Both the position numbers and the translations under genes were made by a program. Shown in pieces: positions 41,775-49,681 of a DNA stretch of 53,983 nucleotides (position 1 is its first letter; each line of letters opens with the position of its first letter). The notes under the pieces were generated by a model, which did no database searches, had not been told where the DNA came from, and saw nothing but the letters and a program-made list of their open reading frames with translations. The stretch comes from a virus. The stretch spans positions 1 through 53,983 of the IMG/VR virus record IMGVR_UViG_3300032313_001579. The stretch is one strand, 5' to 3'.

Positions 41775-43333
41775 CTGCAGAGAGCGCACTGGTCAAGGCT
41801 CCATACAAACGCACTACGTTTACTGACCAACAACTTGATGAATTTTTAAAATGTGCTGATCCAGTTACCGGTCCAGAATATTTCATGGACAACTTTTTTT
41901 ACATACAGCATCCCACACGTGGCAAGATGCTGTACCACCCGTTCGAATATCAATCACGCCTGATTCATACCTATCACAATTATAGATTTAGCATCAGCAT
42001 GATGCCCAGGCAAACCGGTAAGTCGACTTCGGCAGCAGGTTACCTGTTGTGGTATGCCATGTTCGTACCAGACTCAACCATCCTAATTGCCGCACACAAA
42101 TACACAGGCTCACAGGAAATCATGCAACGTATCCGATACGCTTATGAACTATGTCCAGATCACATACGTGCAGGTTGCACCAGTTACAACAAAGGTAACT
42201 TGGATTTTGAAAACGGATCAAGAATAGTTTCAACAACCACAACAGAAAACACCGGTCGTGGTATGAGTATATCCTTGTTATACGCAGACGAGTTTGCATT
42301 TGTTCGTCCCGGTATTGCCAAAGAATTCTGGACCTCTATCAGTCCGACCTTGGCCACTGGTGGTAAAGCAATTATTACTAGCACACCAAATTCAGACGAA
42401 GATCAGTTTGCTCTGCTATGGAAAGGCGCCAACCGTTGCGAAGATGAGTTTGGCAATCCCACGGATCTGGGCATTAATGGATTCCGTGCCTATCGCAGTT
42501 ACTGGAACGAACATCCAGACCGTGATGAACGTTGGGCCACCGAACAACGAGCACAGCTAGGCGAAGATCGTTTCAGGCGAGAGATGGGATGCGAATTTAT
42601 CATCAACGATGAAACGCTTATAGCTCCAGCCAAGCTGATAGATCTACAAGGACACGAGCCCTTGTATAAAACCGGACAGGTGCGCTGGTATCAACGACCC
42701 AGGAAAGATCGTACCTATGTGATAGCTCTAGATCCCAGCCTGGGTACCGGTGGCGATCCTGCGGCCATACAGGTGTTTGAAGCCGAAACCACTGAACAGG
42801 TGGCCGAATGGCGCCACAACAGAACCACCATACCTGAACAGGTACGTATTTTGACCAGTATCTGTGCCCATATCAATGAAACTGTGCAGAATCCGCAAAA
42901 AGTCTACTTCAGCATAGAAAACAACACCATTGGCGAAGCTGCCTTGATCAGCATAGCCGAATACGGAGAAGAAAATATCCAAGGCTATTTTCTCAGCGAA
43001 CCCAGTGGTGGCGGCAATCGCAGATATCGCAAAGGATTCAACACCACCAACAAGCCCAAACTGGCAGCCTGTAACAAGCTCAAATTGCTGGTAGAAACCG
43101 GTCGCATGAAAATACGTAGCTCGGGCCTGGTTTCAGAGCTCAAAACTTTTGTGGCTTCGGGCATGGGCTATGCAGCCAAACCCGGCGAAACTGACGATCT
43201 TGTTATGAGCACAGTACTGGCCATACGCATGTTACAGTTGCTCCAGACCTATGACAGTGACATCAATAATCAACTGCGTGATCACGGCGATGAGATTAGA
43301 CCACCCATGCCGTTCATAGCAGTATTGCGATAA
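41771..43333 (+). CDS. 17: Large terminase subunit gp17
   Basis: 520 residues (T4 610). ATPase: Walker A MPRQTGKST (78-86), Walker B LLYADE with D173-E174, coupling motif ITSTPN (202-207). Nuclease: D321 in IALDPSLGTGGD, E383 in YFSIENN, D475-D476 in GETDDLVMS. gp17 cuts the DNA concatemer and drives it into the head. AAGGAG precedes the ATG, which overlaps the 29-residue ORF. The stop codon TAA is part of the next late promoter. Confidence 0.96.
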   Translation: MTAESALVKAPYKRTTFTDQQLDEFLKCADPVTGPEYFMDNFFYIQHPTRGKMLYHPFEYQSRLIHTYHNYRFSISMMPRQTGKSTSAAGYLLWYAMFVPDSTILIAAHKYTGSQEIMQRIRYAYELCPDHIRAGCTSYNKGNLDFENGSRIVSTTTTENTGRGMSISLLYADEFAFVRPGIAKEFWTSISPTLATGGKAIITSTPNSDEDQFALLWKGANRCEDEFGNPTDLGINGFRAYRSYWNEHPDRDERWATEQRAQLGEDRFRREMGCEFIINDETLIAPAKLIDLQGHEPLYKTGQVRWYQRPRKDRTYVIALDPSLGTGGDPAAIQVFEAETTEQVAEWRHNRTTIPEQVRILTSICAHINETVQNPQKVYFSIENNTIGEAALISIAEYGEENIQGYFLSEPSGGGNRRYRKGFNTTNKPKLAACNKLKLLVETGRMKIRSSGLVSELKTFVASGMGYAAKPGETDDLVMSTVLAIRMLQLLQTYDSDINNQLRDHGDEIRPPMPFIAVLR

Positions 43334-43336
43334 ATA
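43329..43336 (+). promoter_or_regulatory. Late-promoter-like GATAAATA, 7 bases from ATG
   Basis: GATAAATA contains the gp17 stop codon; ACTTACT and ATG 43344 follow. No ribosome binding site is present. Confidence 0.55.
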
Positions 43337-43343
43337 ACTTACT

Positions 43344-45062
43344 ATGGCAGATATTACACCCGCTCGTAAATTGTTTGACCTTTTGATCAGCAGAGATTTT
43401 GATCCAGAAATGCTGGATGCCACAGGTCGCCCTGCAGAAGACCCTGCCGAAACAGAAATATTCAGCTTTGATTTCCGTGCCCAAAGCGGCCAGGATTATG
43501 GTACAGTTGTGATCATGCTGGGTGACAACAACGAACTTGAAGTTTATTGCTCGGACAACGTGGGCCGCGGCATAGAAGGCACAGACAAAAACGACTGGTT
43601 TGGTTTTTTGGAACAGCTCAAAAACTTTGCCACCCGTAATTTTATGAGCTTTGGCATCAAAAATCTCAACCGTTTGCGTTACAGCATGCAAGGGCAGGCC
43701 GCCATCAAGGAAGGCCTATTTGAGTCATGGTCTGGCAAACGAGACGTAAGTTGGAATGCTGGAGCCACAGAGAGCCGACTCATGATCAAACACAAACGGG
43801 TCATGGGCGAAGGCGAAGCTAGATTCCGTTGTGTAGAAAGCCTGTTTATTGAAACAGCCGAAGGTGAACGCTACAAGTTACCTTTCCGTAACCTCACAGC
43901 AGGCAAGGCCATGTTGGAGCATGTGCGTGCTGGTGGTCGCCCTTACGACCTTCGCGGACAACACATTGCAGAAATGGTCACAGAACTCACAGTGCTGAGT
44001 CGCTTCAAACGTGCCAATGCTGGCCGGTTATTGGAAGGTGACACAGCCACTCTGGTAGAGCAGGCCACTAACTATTTTGAAAACTTACGACACAATCTCA
44101 AGAGCCTGGCCACAAGAACAGGATACACACGATATTTTGAGTCATGGTCGCCCATGGAACTGTCAGAACAAGAAGTTGTGATTGAAGGACTCAAACATTT
44201 ATTTGTAACACAAAGCATCGATCAACGCATTGAAGAAGCATTGCCGTTGATTGCTAGGATTCAACAACAGGAAAACGCTATGAAAGAAGCCGCAATATTT
44301 GAATCATGGGCTGACCAGCTCATGGAAGGAACTTGGCAAACACCAGACACGCCAGAAAAACAACAGAAATTGATTGAACTACTCAGTACAGATCTGCCCG
44401 TGGGTGCCGACGCTACCAATGCTCAAGAACAACTGTATGACCTCCTGGGTGACGACGTGTTGTTTGATCAACTGCAGGCATTGGCTGATCGGGATGCCAA
44501 TGCTGATGCCCGTCAAGTCATCTTGAACCGCATGCAAGAATTAGATTCGGATCCAGATGTAATGAAAGTGATCACCAGCTTGAACATTGACGCCACAGCA
44601 GAGATGAATCCGCCTGAGCAGACTCCGGCTGATCTAGATACGGATCAAGACATGAAAGAAGCTGTCAAGGATCCTAAGGACCAAACTGAAGATCCGGCCG
44701 GCACTGCTCAACCAGACTATCCAGAGTATCAAGATGATTTGGCTAGTATTCTTAAAACAGCCGGAGTTCCTGAGCAGGAACAGCCAGCTCCGGACTATGA
44801 ACCGGAAGTGTCAGAAACAGCCAATCCAGGTGTGACACCGGCCGACATTGATGGTGTGCCTGCAGAGGAATTGGATGAAGCCAGCCGTTGCAACATGACC
44901 GAAGCTGGTGAAATGTGTCCAACACACGGACTCAAAGAGTGCGGTATGGAAGAAAGTGCATTGGCAGGACAGTACGGACATTCGGGCCGGATGAAGCCGG
45001 TAGACAAAGACACCACGTTCCTGGATCGTCTAAAAGAACTATCAGGCATGATGCGCAAGTAA
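43344..45062 (+). CDS. Conserved phage protein of unknown function (572 residues)
   Basis: 572 residues. The N-terminal domain (to about 250) is mixed alpha/beta (FSFDFRAQSGQDYGTVVIMLG, KNFATRNFMSFGIKNLNRLRYSM). The motif FESW occurs three times (126-129, 265-268, 319-322). Residues 420-520 are acidic and Pro-rich. The C-terminus holds EASRCNMTEAGEMCPTHGLKECG with four Cys, reminiscent of the Cys cluster in the 617-residue protein, then a helical end. Similar proteins stand after terminase in aquatic T4-like phages as far as I recall. Possibly a head-packaged protein; function not known. The promoter abuts the ATG. Confidence 0.6.
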   Translation: MADITPARKLFDLLISRDFDPEMLDATGRPAEDPAETEIFSFDFRAQSGQDYGTVVIMLGDNNELEVYCSDNVGRGIEGTDKNDWFGFLEQLKNFATRNFMSFGIKNLNRLRYSMQGQAAIKEGLFESWSGKRDVSWNAGATESRLMIKHKRVMGEGEARFRCVESLFIETAEGERYKLPFRNLTAGKAMLEHVRAGGRPYDLRGQHIAEMVTELTVLSRFKRANAGRLLEGDTATLVEQATNYFENLRHNLKSLATRTGYTRYFESWSPMELSEQEVVIEGLKHLFVTQSIDQRIEEALPLIARIQQQENAMKEAAIFESWADQLMEGTWQTPDTPEKQQKLIELLSTDLPVGADATNAQEQLYDLLGDDVLFDQLQALADRDANADARQVILNRMQELDSDPDVMKVITSLNIDATAEMNPPEQTPADLDTDQDMKEAVKDPKDQTEDPAGTAQPDYPEYQDDLASILKTAGVPEQEQPAPDYEPEVSETANPGVTPADIDGVPAEELDEASRCNMTEAGEMCPTHGLKECGMEESALAGQYGHSGRMKPVDKDTTFLDRLKELSGMMRK

Positions 45063-45085
45063 ATTTGTAATTAGAACAACCGCGT

Positions 45086-45093
45086 CATAAATA
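45086..45093 (+). promoter_or_regulatory. Late-type octamer CATAAATA upstream of gp32
   Basis: Exact CATAAATA immediately upstream of a sigma-70 promoter, so gp32 could be transcribed both early and late, as ssDNA-binding protein is needed throughout. Confidence 0.5.
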
Positions 45094-45097
45094 TTCA

Positions 45098-45126
45098 TTG
45101 ACGCTACTCAAACCAGCGTGTATACT
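45098..45126 (+). promoter_or_regulatory. Sigma-70 promoter TTGACG-17-TATACT before gp32
   Basis: TTGACG (45098-45103), 17-base spacer, TATACT (45121-45126). It predicts a leader of about 95 bases before ATG 45227. Confidence 0.75.
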
Positions 45127-45160
45127 TGTAAAAGTGTATGCGCTTTTTTGTTAGCATCAC

Positions 45161-45220
45161 AGGCAACGTAACATCTAAACATTTAGATAGGCAACACATA
45201 GTAAACTTTAGAAAGGCAAC
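45161..45220 (+). repeat. gp32 leader: three AGGCAAC repeats and a palindrome
   Basis: AGGCAAC occurs at 45161-45167, 45189-45195 and 45214-45220; ATCTAAA (45173-45179) and TTTAGAT (45182-45188) form a 7-base inverted repeat between the first two. In T4 the gp32 leader is the target of translational self-control, so an operator role is reasonable, though not shown. Confidence 0.5.
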
Positions 45221-45226
45221 TTAACT

Positions 45227-46207
45227 ATGGCATCATTAGCAGAAATTCGCGCAAGACTAGCCGCTAGCGAATCAAAACAAGGCGGAAACTCCACAGGCGG
45301 TGACAACTCGATTTACCCACATTGGAACATGGAAGAAGGCCAAAGTGCCACGCTCCGTTTCTTGCCTGATGGTAATTCAAAGAACACATTCTTTTGGCAA
45401 GAACGGGCTATGATCCGCTTGCCATTCAATGGCATCAAAGGCGAAGCAGATTCTAAACAAGTCTACGTCCAAGTGCCGTGCATGGAGATGTGGCAAGAGA
45501 CCTGCCCAGTGCTGACGGAAGTACGCACCTGGTTCAAGGACAAGGCTCTGGAAGATATGGGTCGCAAATATTGGAAAAAACGCAGTTATATTTTCCAGGG
45601 TTTTGTTCGCGAGAATCCACTTGCTGACGACAAGACTCCTGAAAACCCAATCCGCCGTTTCATCATTGGTCCTCAGATCTTTACACTTATCAAAGGTGCA
45701 TTGATGGATCCAGAACTGGAAGAATTGCCAACAGACTTGATGCGTGGTCTGGACTTCCGTATCAGCAAGACATCCAAAGGCGGCTTTGCTGACTACAACA
45801 GTTCAAAGTGGGCACGCAAAGAATCGGCCCTTGCAGAAGCTGAACAGGCCGCGGTTGAAAAACACGGTCTGTTTGATTTGAGTACATTCTTGCCCAAGAA
45901 ACCTTCAGAGGCAGAAGTCCGGGTCATCAAGGAAATGTTCGAAGCGTCAGTAGACGGACAGACCTATGATACCGAACGTTGGGGTCAGTATTTCCGCCCA
46001 GCAGGTGTCAATGCTCCAGCAGGTGTATCCAGTGCCACACATGCCGACGAAGATGCTCCAGCACCGGCGGCCAAACCGGCTCCGGTAGCGGCCAGCAGTT
46101 TTGACGACGAGGATGATGCTCCGGTGTCAGCACCGGTAGAAGCCAAACCGGCAACTCAGAAAGCCGAAGATATTTTGGCCATGATTCGTGCTAGACAAAA
46201 GCAGTAA
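45227..46207 (+). CDS. 32: Single-stranded DNA-binding protein gp32
   Basis: 326 residues (T4 301). The N-terminal basic region MASLAEIRARLAASESKQGG is followed by the OB-fold core with IYPHWNMEEGQSATLRFLPDGNSKNTFFWQERAMIRLPFNG, then RSYIFQGFVRENPLADDKTPENPIRRFIIGPQIFTLI. The acidic C-terminal tail ASSFDDEDDAPVSAP recruits replication partners in this family. Of the zinc-binding ligands of T4 gp32 I see only C-x6-C (PCMEMWQETC), so zinc binding may be altered. Ribosome site AAAGG at 45212 is 10 bases away. First gene of the recombination block with UvsX and UvsY. Confidence 0.93.
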   Translation: MASLAEIRARLAASESKQGGNSTGGDNSIYPHWNMEEGQSATLRFLPDGNSKNTFFWQERAMIRLPFNGIKGEADSKQVYVQVPCMEMWQETCPVLTEVRTWFKDKALEDMGRKYWKKRSYIFQGFVRENPLADDKTPENPIRRFIIGPQIFTLIKGALMDPELEELPTDLMRGLDFRISKTSKGGFADYNSSKWARKESALAEAEQAAVEKHGLFDLSTFLPKKPSEAEVRVIKEMFEASVDGQTYDTERWGQYFRPAGVNAPAGVSSATHADEDAPAPAAKPAPVAASSFDDEDDAPVSAPVEAKPATQKAEDILAMIRARQKQ

Positions 46208-46214
46208 TCAAAAA

Positions 46215-46239
46215 TAGTCCGGGTGTAACACCCGGACTA
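46215..46239 (+). terminator. Perfect 11-pair hairpin after gp32, without T-tract
   Basis: TAGTCCGGGTG (46215-46225), loop TAA, CACCCGGACTA (46229-46239). Very stable, but followed by AACTACTAC and not by T residues. It could protect the 3' end of the gp32 mRNA, be a processing site, or reduce readthrough into the next gene. Confidence 0.6.
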
Positions 46240-46252
46240 AACTACTACACAT

Positions 46253-47161
46253 ATGAAATTTTCCTTGGTATTTGACAAATCTGGCGATACTCTGCCTTTT
46301 GAGGTAAAGTACAATCACAAATTGTTTGAATTCTTTGTAGACTATTCTAATCAACAAACACAAAATTCTTTTTCGAATAGTCAAATGTTGTACAAGGATC
46401 TTGACAAAAAAATTACACATCTGCATTGGGCAATTTCAAAAACCAACGAAGTGTTGTATTCATTAACAGGACAAACATTTGATCAACATACAAATTTAGA
46501 AAACTATCTAGATCAGAATTTTCTAAATAAAACTCACTGTGATTGGGTGTTTTCACAAAAAAAATCAGTCAACATTGACCAATTGAGATTTAGTAATATT
46601 TCAGATTTGGCAAGGATTGGCAATCAGTTGCATGAGTTATATCCTGACCATATACGGACTATACCAATAGCACCAGTATTGGAAAAATTGGGGTACATTT
46701 ACCCTTATGAAGAAGTTAACATGGGAGTTCATCGTCTTGAAAGTTCGTTTAACAAACAAAATTTAGAATTTAGTGCAGACAACAAGTGGGAAGTTTTTTC
46801 AAACCCTTATATAGACACCATGGTTTCCAACAACGATGTTGTGAATTTTAGTTTTGGATATACCTATGTTGGCCGGCAGTATTACAATAAATTTGAGTAT
46901 TTTGACAGTGACTTATTGTACAAAGACCATTATAATTATGAAACATTGGAATTTTCATTTCAGTTAAATTTGCAAAAGCCACAGACTATTTTGTATAGCC
47001 CGGAGTTGATTGAATGGTCGAAGAAGCACGATGTTCCAATGATAACTACACAGTTACCTATTGCCAACATACTAGACATTGAAACAAAGTTGTTTGAATA
47101 TAGAAAAATTTTGTACAGAAATTCTCGAGATAACAATCGAGTAAAAATTGTTTTAAACTAA
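46253..47161 (+). CDS. AT-rich gene of unknown function (302 residues)
   Basis: 302 residues, starting MKFSLVFDKSGDTLPFEVKYNH, rich in Asn, Phe, Tyr and Lys. No domain recognised; helical-plus-strand pattern with HLHWAISKTNEVLYSL and IGNQLHELYPDH. Base composition is clearly more AT-rich than gp32 and uvsX on both sides, and it splits a pair expected to be cotranscribed. It follows a strong hairpin and has no clear ribosome binding site. This looks like an acquired accessory gene. Confidence 0.65.
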   Translation: MKFSLVFDKSGDTLPFEVKYNHKLFEFFVDYSNQQTQNSFSNSQMLYKDLDKKITHLHWAISKTNEVLYSLTGQTFDQHTNLENYLDQNFLNKTHCDWVFSQKKSVNIDQLRFSNISDLARIGNQLHELYPDHIRTIPIAPVLEKLGYIYPYEEVNMGVHRLESSFNKQNLEFSADNKWEVFSNPYIDTMVSNNDVVNFSFGYTYVGRQYYNKFEYFDSDLLYKDHYNYETLEFSFQLNLQKPQTILYSPELIEWSKKHDVPMITTQLPIANILDIETKLFEYRKILYRNSRDNNRVKIVLN

Positions 47162-47175
47162 GAAAAAGGAAAATC

Positions 47176-48234
47176 ATGGGCAAACCATTTGACATAAGCA
47201 AGTTCCGCAAGGACATCACAAAAAGTATCGAAGGTCTGAGCATTGGATTTAATGATCCAACTGACTGGATTTCAACAGGCAACTTTGCCTTGAATTATCT
47301 CATCTCAGGAGACTTTAACAAAGGTATTCCTCTGGGCAAGATCACAGTGTTTGCCGGCGAGTCCGGTGCAGGCAAAAGTTATATTTGTTCTGGCAACATT
47401 GTCAAGAACGCACAAGAGCAAGGCATCTTTGTTATCCTAGTTGATACAGAAAACGCACTTGATGAAACATGGCTACACGCACTTGGCGTAGACACAGGCC
47501 CAGACAAATTGCTTAAATTAAACATGAGTATGATTGATGACGTGGCCAAAGCTATTTCAACATTCATGATTGATTATAAGGCCTTGCCCGACGGCGAGCG
47601 CATGAAGGTGTTGTGGGTTATCGACTCGTTGGGCATGTTATTGACCCCAACTGATGTAAACCAATTTGAAGCCGGTGACATGAAAGGTGATATGGGTCGT
47701 AAACCCAAGGCACTTACAAGTCTTGTTCGCAACTCAGTCAATATGTTTGGTGGCTACAACGTTGGAATGGTCTGTACCAACCACACATACGCAAGTCAAG
47801 ACATGTTTGATCCTGATGATAAAATATCAGGCGGTCAGGGCTTTATCTATGCGTCAAGTATTGTTGTGGCCATGAAGAAGATGAAACTCAAAGAAGACGA
47901 GGATGGCAACAAGATCTCTGAAGTCATGGGCATCCGTGCCGGTTGTAAGGTAATGAAAACACGCTATGCCAAACCTTTTGAAGGTATGCAGGTCAAGATT
48001 CCGTACGAAACAGGTATGAATCCCTACAGCGGATTGACTGATCTGGCCGAAAAGAAAGGCCTGCTCAAGAAAGATGGTAATCGACTCATGTTTGTGACTT
48101 CAGATGGCGAGATCATCAAACAGTTCCGCAAGGCCTGGGAAAGCAATGAAGAAGGTTGCTTGGACAAGGTCATGGCCGATTTTGCAAATCAAAAAGAAAC
48201 GGTAAGTACTGAAGAAACAGCCTCGGAGGAATAA
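47176..48234 (+). CDS. uvsX: RecA-like recombinase UvsX
   Basis: 352 residues (T4 391). Walker A GESGAGKS (61-68), Walker B VLWVID (145-150), and the DNA-binding loop region MKGDMGRKPKALTSLVRNSVNMFGGYNVGMVCTNHTY. It forms filaments on single-stranded DNA for strand exchange and recombination-dependent replication with gp32 and UvsY. AAAGGA stands 7 bases before the ATG. The acidic end SEE is followed 3 bases later by the next gene. Confidence 0.95.
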   Translation: MGKPFDISKFRKDITKSIEGLSIGFNDPTDWISTGNFALNYLISGDFNKGIPLGKITVFAGESGAGKSYICSGNIVKNAQEQGIFVILVDTENALDETWLHALGVDTGPDKLLKLNMSMIDDVAKAISTFMIDYKALPDGERMKVLWVIDSLGMLLTPTDVNQFEAGDMKGDMGRKPKALTSLVRNSVNMFGGYNVGMVCTNHTYASQDMFDPDDKISGGQGFIYASSIVVAMKKMKLKEDEDGNKISEVMGIRAGCKVMKTRYAKPFEGMQVKIPYETGMNPYSGLTDLAEKKGLLKKDGNRLMFVTSDGEIIKQFRKAWESNEEGCLDKVMADFANQKETVSTEETASEE

Positions 48235-48237
48235 CGG

Positions 48238-48486
48238 ATGTCGGTAGAATTAAGCAAAGAAATTTGGGACGAACTCAAGCGTTATGTTAATCCACAAGAT
48301 CGTGGTGACGCCGCAGAAACATTGGTCAGTGTGTTGATTGACAACGATGCGTCAGCTGACGAAATTCGAAACACATTCAAGGGAGACACCGAAGTCAAGC
48401 ATGCTTTGGCCAGTTATCTTAAAGATCACGAAGAAGATGAAGAGATAGACGAGTACGATGAAGACGAAGAAGACGAAGACTACTAA
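48238..48486 (+). CDS. Small acidic protein next to UvsX
   Basis: 82 residues: a short helical domain (VELSKEIWDELKRYVNPQDRGDAAETLVSVLIDND) and a C-terminal run of almost only Asp and Glu. I recall close relatives beside uvsX or other replication genes in aquatic T4-like phages. The acidic tail resembles DNA-mimic or SSB-interaction tails, so it may be a partner of the recombination complex. TAATG overlap with the radical SAM gene. Confidence 0.65.
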   Translation: MSVELSKEIWDELKRYVNPQDRGDAAETLVSVLIDNDASADEIRNTFKGDTEVKHALASYLKDHEEDEEIDEYDEDEEDEDY

Positions 48487-49652
48487 TGCCTCAATCAACT
48501 TCGGGTGACTTCTATTGTAGTGAAAAATTTACTTGGCTTTCTGTTGATTTAGAAAAACGTCAAACTTTTTCGTGTTGTGCTGCCCGTCCTGCCCAGATAG
48601 ATATTACCTGGATCAAGCAACACCCTGGTCAGCTGTTTAATACTCCGGTACTACAGAAAGAACGAGAACAGATGTTGCTGAATCAGCCGGTTGTCAGTTG
48701 TGAGGAAGTTTGCTGGAAACCTGAGCAGGCAAATTTAATAAGTCGTCGTCAGATGTTGAAAAGTCAGTCTCGCACACACGTTAACATTGATGTGGTTACG
48801 CCAGAAAAACTCAATATAGTATTGGGGTCAACTTGTAATCTGACTTGTTCTTATTGTTGCAAAAATTACAGTTCAGCCTGGCTGAGAGATATTGCCAATC
48901 ATGGCGCATACTTGGATCAGGAAAGGTTCCAAATTAACAACAAAGACCGGTTAGTTATACAAATAAGCCAAAAAGAACATCAGGAATCTAATGGCTTCCA
49001 AATATTGTTGACCGAAATACAAAGCTTCTCGGATGTTAAAGAGATCTATATTTCTGGTGGCGAACCGTTTCTGTACAATAACTTGCCAGATTTATTAAAT
49101 CAATTGGGCAGTCGCTCTGCTAATATAACCTGTTATACTGGATTGGGTGTAGATCCTACACGTTTTTCTGCCCAGCTGAAAAAAATTAAAAATAAGGATA
49201 GATTAACCATTGCTGTTAGTGGAGAAACTTGCAACCAACTTTATGAATTCAATCGTTATGGCAATACCTGGGACAATTTTCTTGTCAATGTCAGAGAATT
49301 ACAAACACAAGGATTCAATTATCAATTTTCTTCGGTACTTAGCAATTTGACTATTTTTGGATTGCTTGATTTTGTTAAACTTTTTGCCGACAAAGAAATT
49401 AAACACCAGTTTTGCGCAGTACCAGATTTTCTCAATGTAAACGTGTTGGACGACGTCAGCAAGAGCAAGTTAAAAATTGCGTTGCAGGAAAGTAATTTAT
49501 CATTTAAACAAGAAGTGTACAATACCATATCCCAGCCCTGCACCGATCAACAAAGAAAAGAGCTGTCAATATATGTGAAAGAATTTGCCAGAAGAAGAGA
49601 TCTGAGTCTGAACATATATCCAGAACATTTTCTGTCCTGGATCGAATATTGA
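48486..49652 (+). CDS. Radical SAM enzyme with N-terminal Cys cluster
   Basis: 388 residues. Core CNLTCSYC (C117, C121, C124) and GGEP (191-194). N-terminal Cys residues C11, C30-C31, C72 and C76 mirror those of the protein at 40003 (C6, C24-C25, C66, C69), so the two are probable paralogues with an extra cluster ahead of the barrel. The substrate is unknown. It lies between the acidic protein and UvsY in a recombination operon, an unexpected place, and is more AT-rich than those neighbours. Confidence 0.83.
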   Translation: MPQSTSGDFYCSEKFTWLSVDLEKRQTFSCCAARPAQIDITWIKQHPGQLFNTPVLQKEREQMLLNQPVVSCEEVCWKPEQANLISRRQMLKSQSRTHVNIDVVTPEKLNIVLGSTCNLTCSYCCKNYSSAWLRDIANHGAYLDQERFQINNKDRLVIQISQKEHQESNGFQILLTEIQSFSDVKEIYISGGEPFLYNNLPDLLNQLGSRSANITCYTGLGVDPTRFSAQLKKIKNKDRLTIAVSGETCNQLYEFNRYGNTWDNFLVNVRELQTQGFNYQFSSVLSNLTIFGLLDFVKLFADKEIKHQFCAVPDFLNVNVLDDVSKSKLKIALQESNLSFKQEVYNTISQPCTDQQRKELSIYVKEFARRRDLSLNIYPEHFLSWIEY

Positions 49653-49681
49653 TATGAATGTATTATTGGAGAAACTAAAGT

